A stretch of 7,236 nt of DNA from Clostridia bacterium (lineage in GTDB: Bacteria; Bacillota; Clostridia; Christensenellales; Aristaeellaceae), in contig CAAEEC010000344.1 of assembly GCA_900754755.1 (NCBI GenBank), positions 1 through 7,236 of the forward strand. The letters are read 5' to 3'. Position 1 is the first letter of the stretch. Every line of letters begins with the position of its first letter. Positions 7,222 through 7,236 of the stretch are shown here, in pieces. Made by a program: the position numbers and the translations under genes. Below the pieces are notes generated by a model. The model worked only from the letters and a program-made list of their open reading frames with translations. It searched no databases and had not been told where the DNA came from.

Positions 7222-7236
7222 AGTGGGCGAAGCAGC

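Larger units (their letters stand above)
6963..7236 (-). other. Structured gene-free region upstream of fabG
   Basis: From the fabG start to the window edge I find no convincing gene. Reading frames that cross the region run through inverted repeats and resemble no known protein. It holds the fabG ribosome binding site (AGGAGG, 6963-6968) and at least five inverted repeats at 6978-7000, 7052-7080, 7084-7126, 7135-7177 and 7201-7221, plus one copy of the 21-bp repeat. No paired -35/-10 promoter is evident on the minus strand, and I see no AT-rich palindrome of the FapR or FabT operator kind. It may be a long 5' leader, extragenic repeat sequence, or both. Confidence 0.6.

Overview
The window suggests a GC-rich Firmicute of the class Clostridia. 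The evidence is strong AGGAGG-type ribosome binding sites, tightly packed or overlapping genes, and the typical clostridial order fabG-fabF-accB-fabZ-accC-accD-accA. I cannot name a genus from the sequence alone.

All eight protein genes lie on the minus strand and read as one operon from right to left: fabG, fabF, accB, fabZ, accC, accD, accA, and last a DegV/FakB-family gene. Junctions are 10, 7, 61, 13 and 3 nt, followed by overlaps of 22 nt (accD/accA) and 4 nt (accA/degV). The four acc genes supply a complete acetyl-CoA carboxylase: biotin carrier, biotin carboxylase, and both carboxyltransferase subunits. It makes malonyl-CoA. FabF (condensation), FabG (ketoreduction) and FabZ (dehydration) carry out three of the four elongation steps of type II fatty acid synthesis. 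Enoyl-ACP reductase, FabD, FabH and acyl carrier protein are not here and probably lie to the right of the window or elsewhere. The last gene is related to FakB fatty-acid-binding proteins, so the operon may pair de novo synthesis with handling of free fatty acids.

The right flank (6958-7236, upstream of fabG) has no convincing gene and no recognisable promoter, but it is packed with inverted repeats. Two neighbouring 43-nt hairpins there (7084-7126 and 7135-7177) are related copies. Four of their ten outer base pairs differ, and every one of the four has changed on both sides so that pairing is kept. A GC hairpin also sits 9 nt upstream of the fabG ribosome binding site.

The left flank (1-184, downstream of degV) has two abutting hairpins and a short imperfect direct repeat at the window edge. 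A 21-bp sequence is perfectly repeated, in the same orientation, in the left and right flanks, 7091 bp apart. It looks like an extragenic repeat family bracketing the operon. The genes themselves are ordinary core metabolism. I see no mobile element, CRISPR array, defence system or RNA gene. The unexplained material is in the structured intergenic regions.
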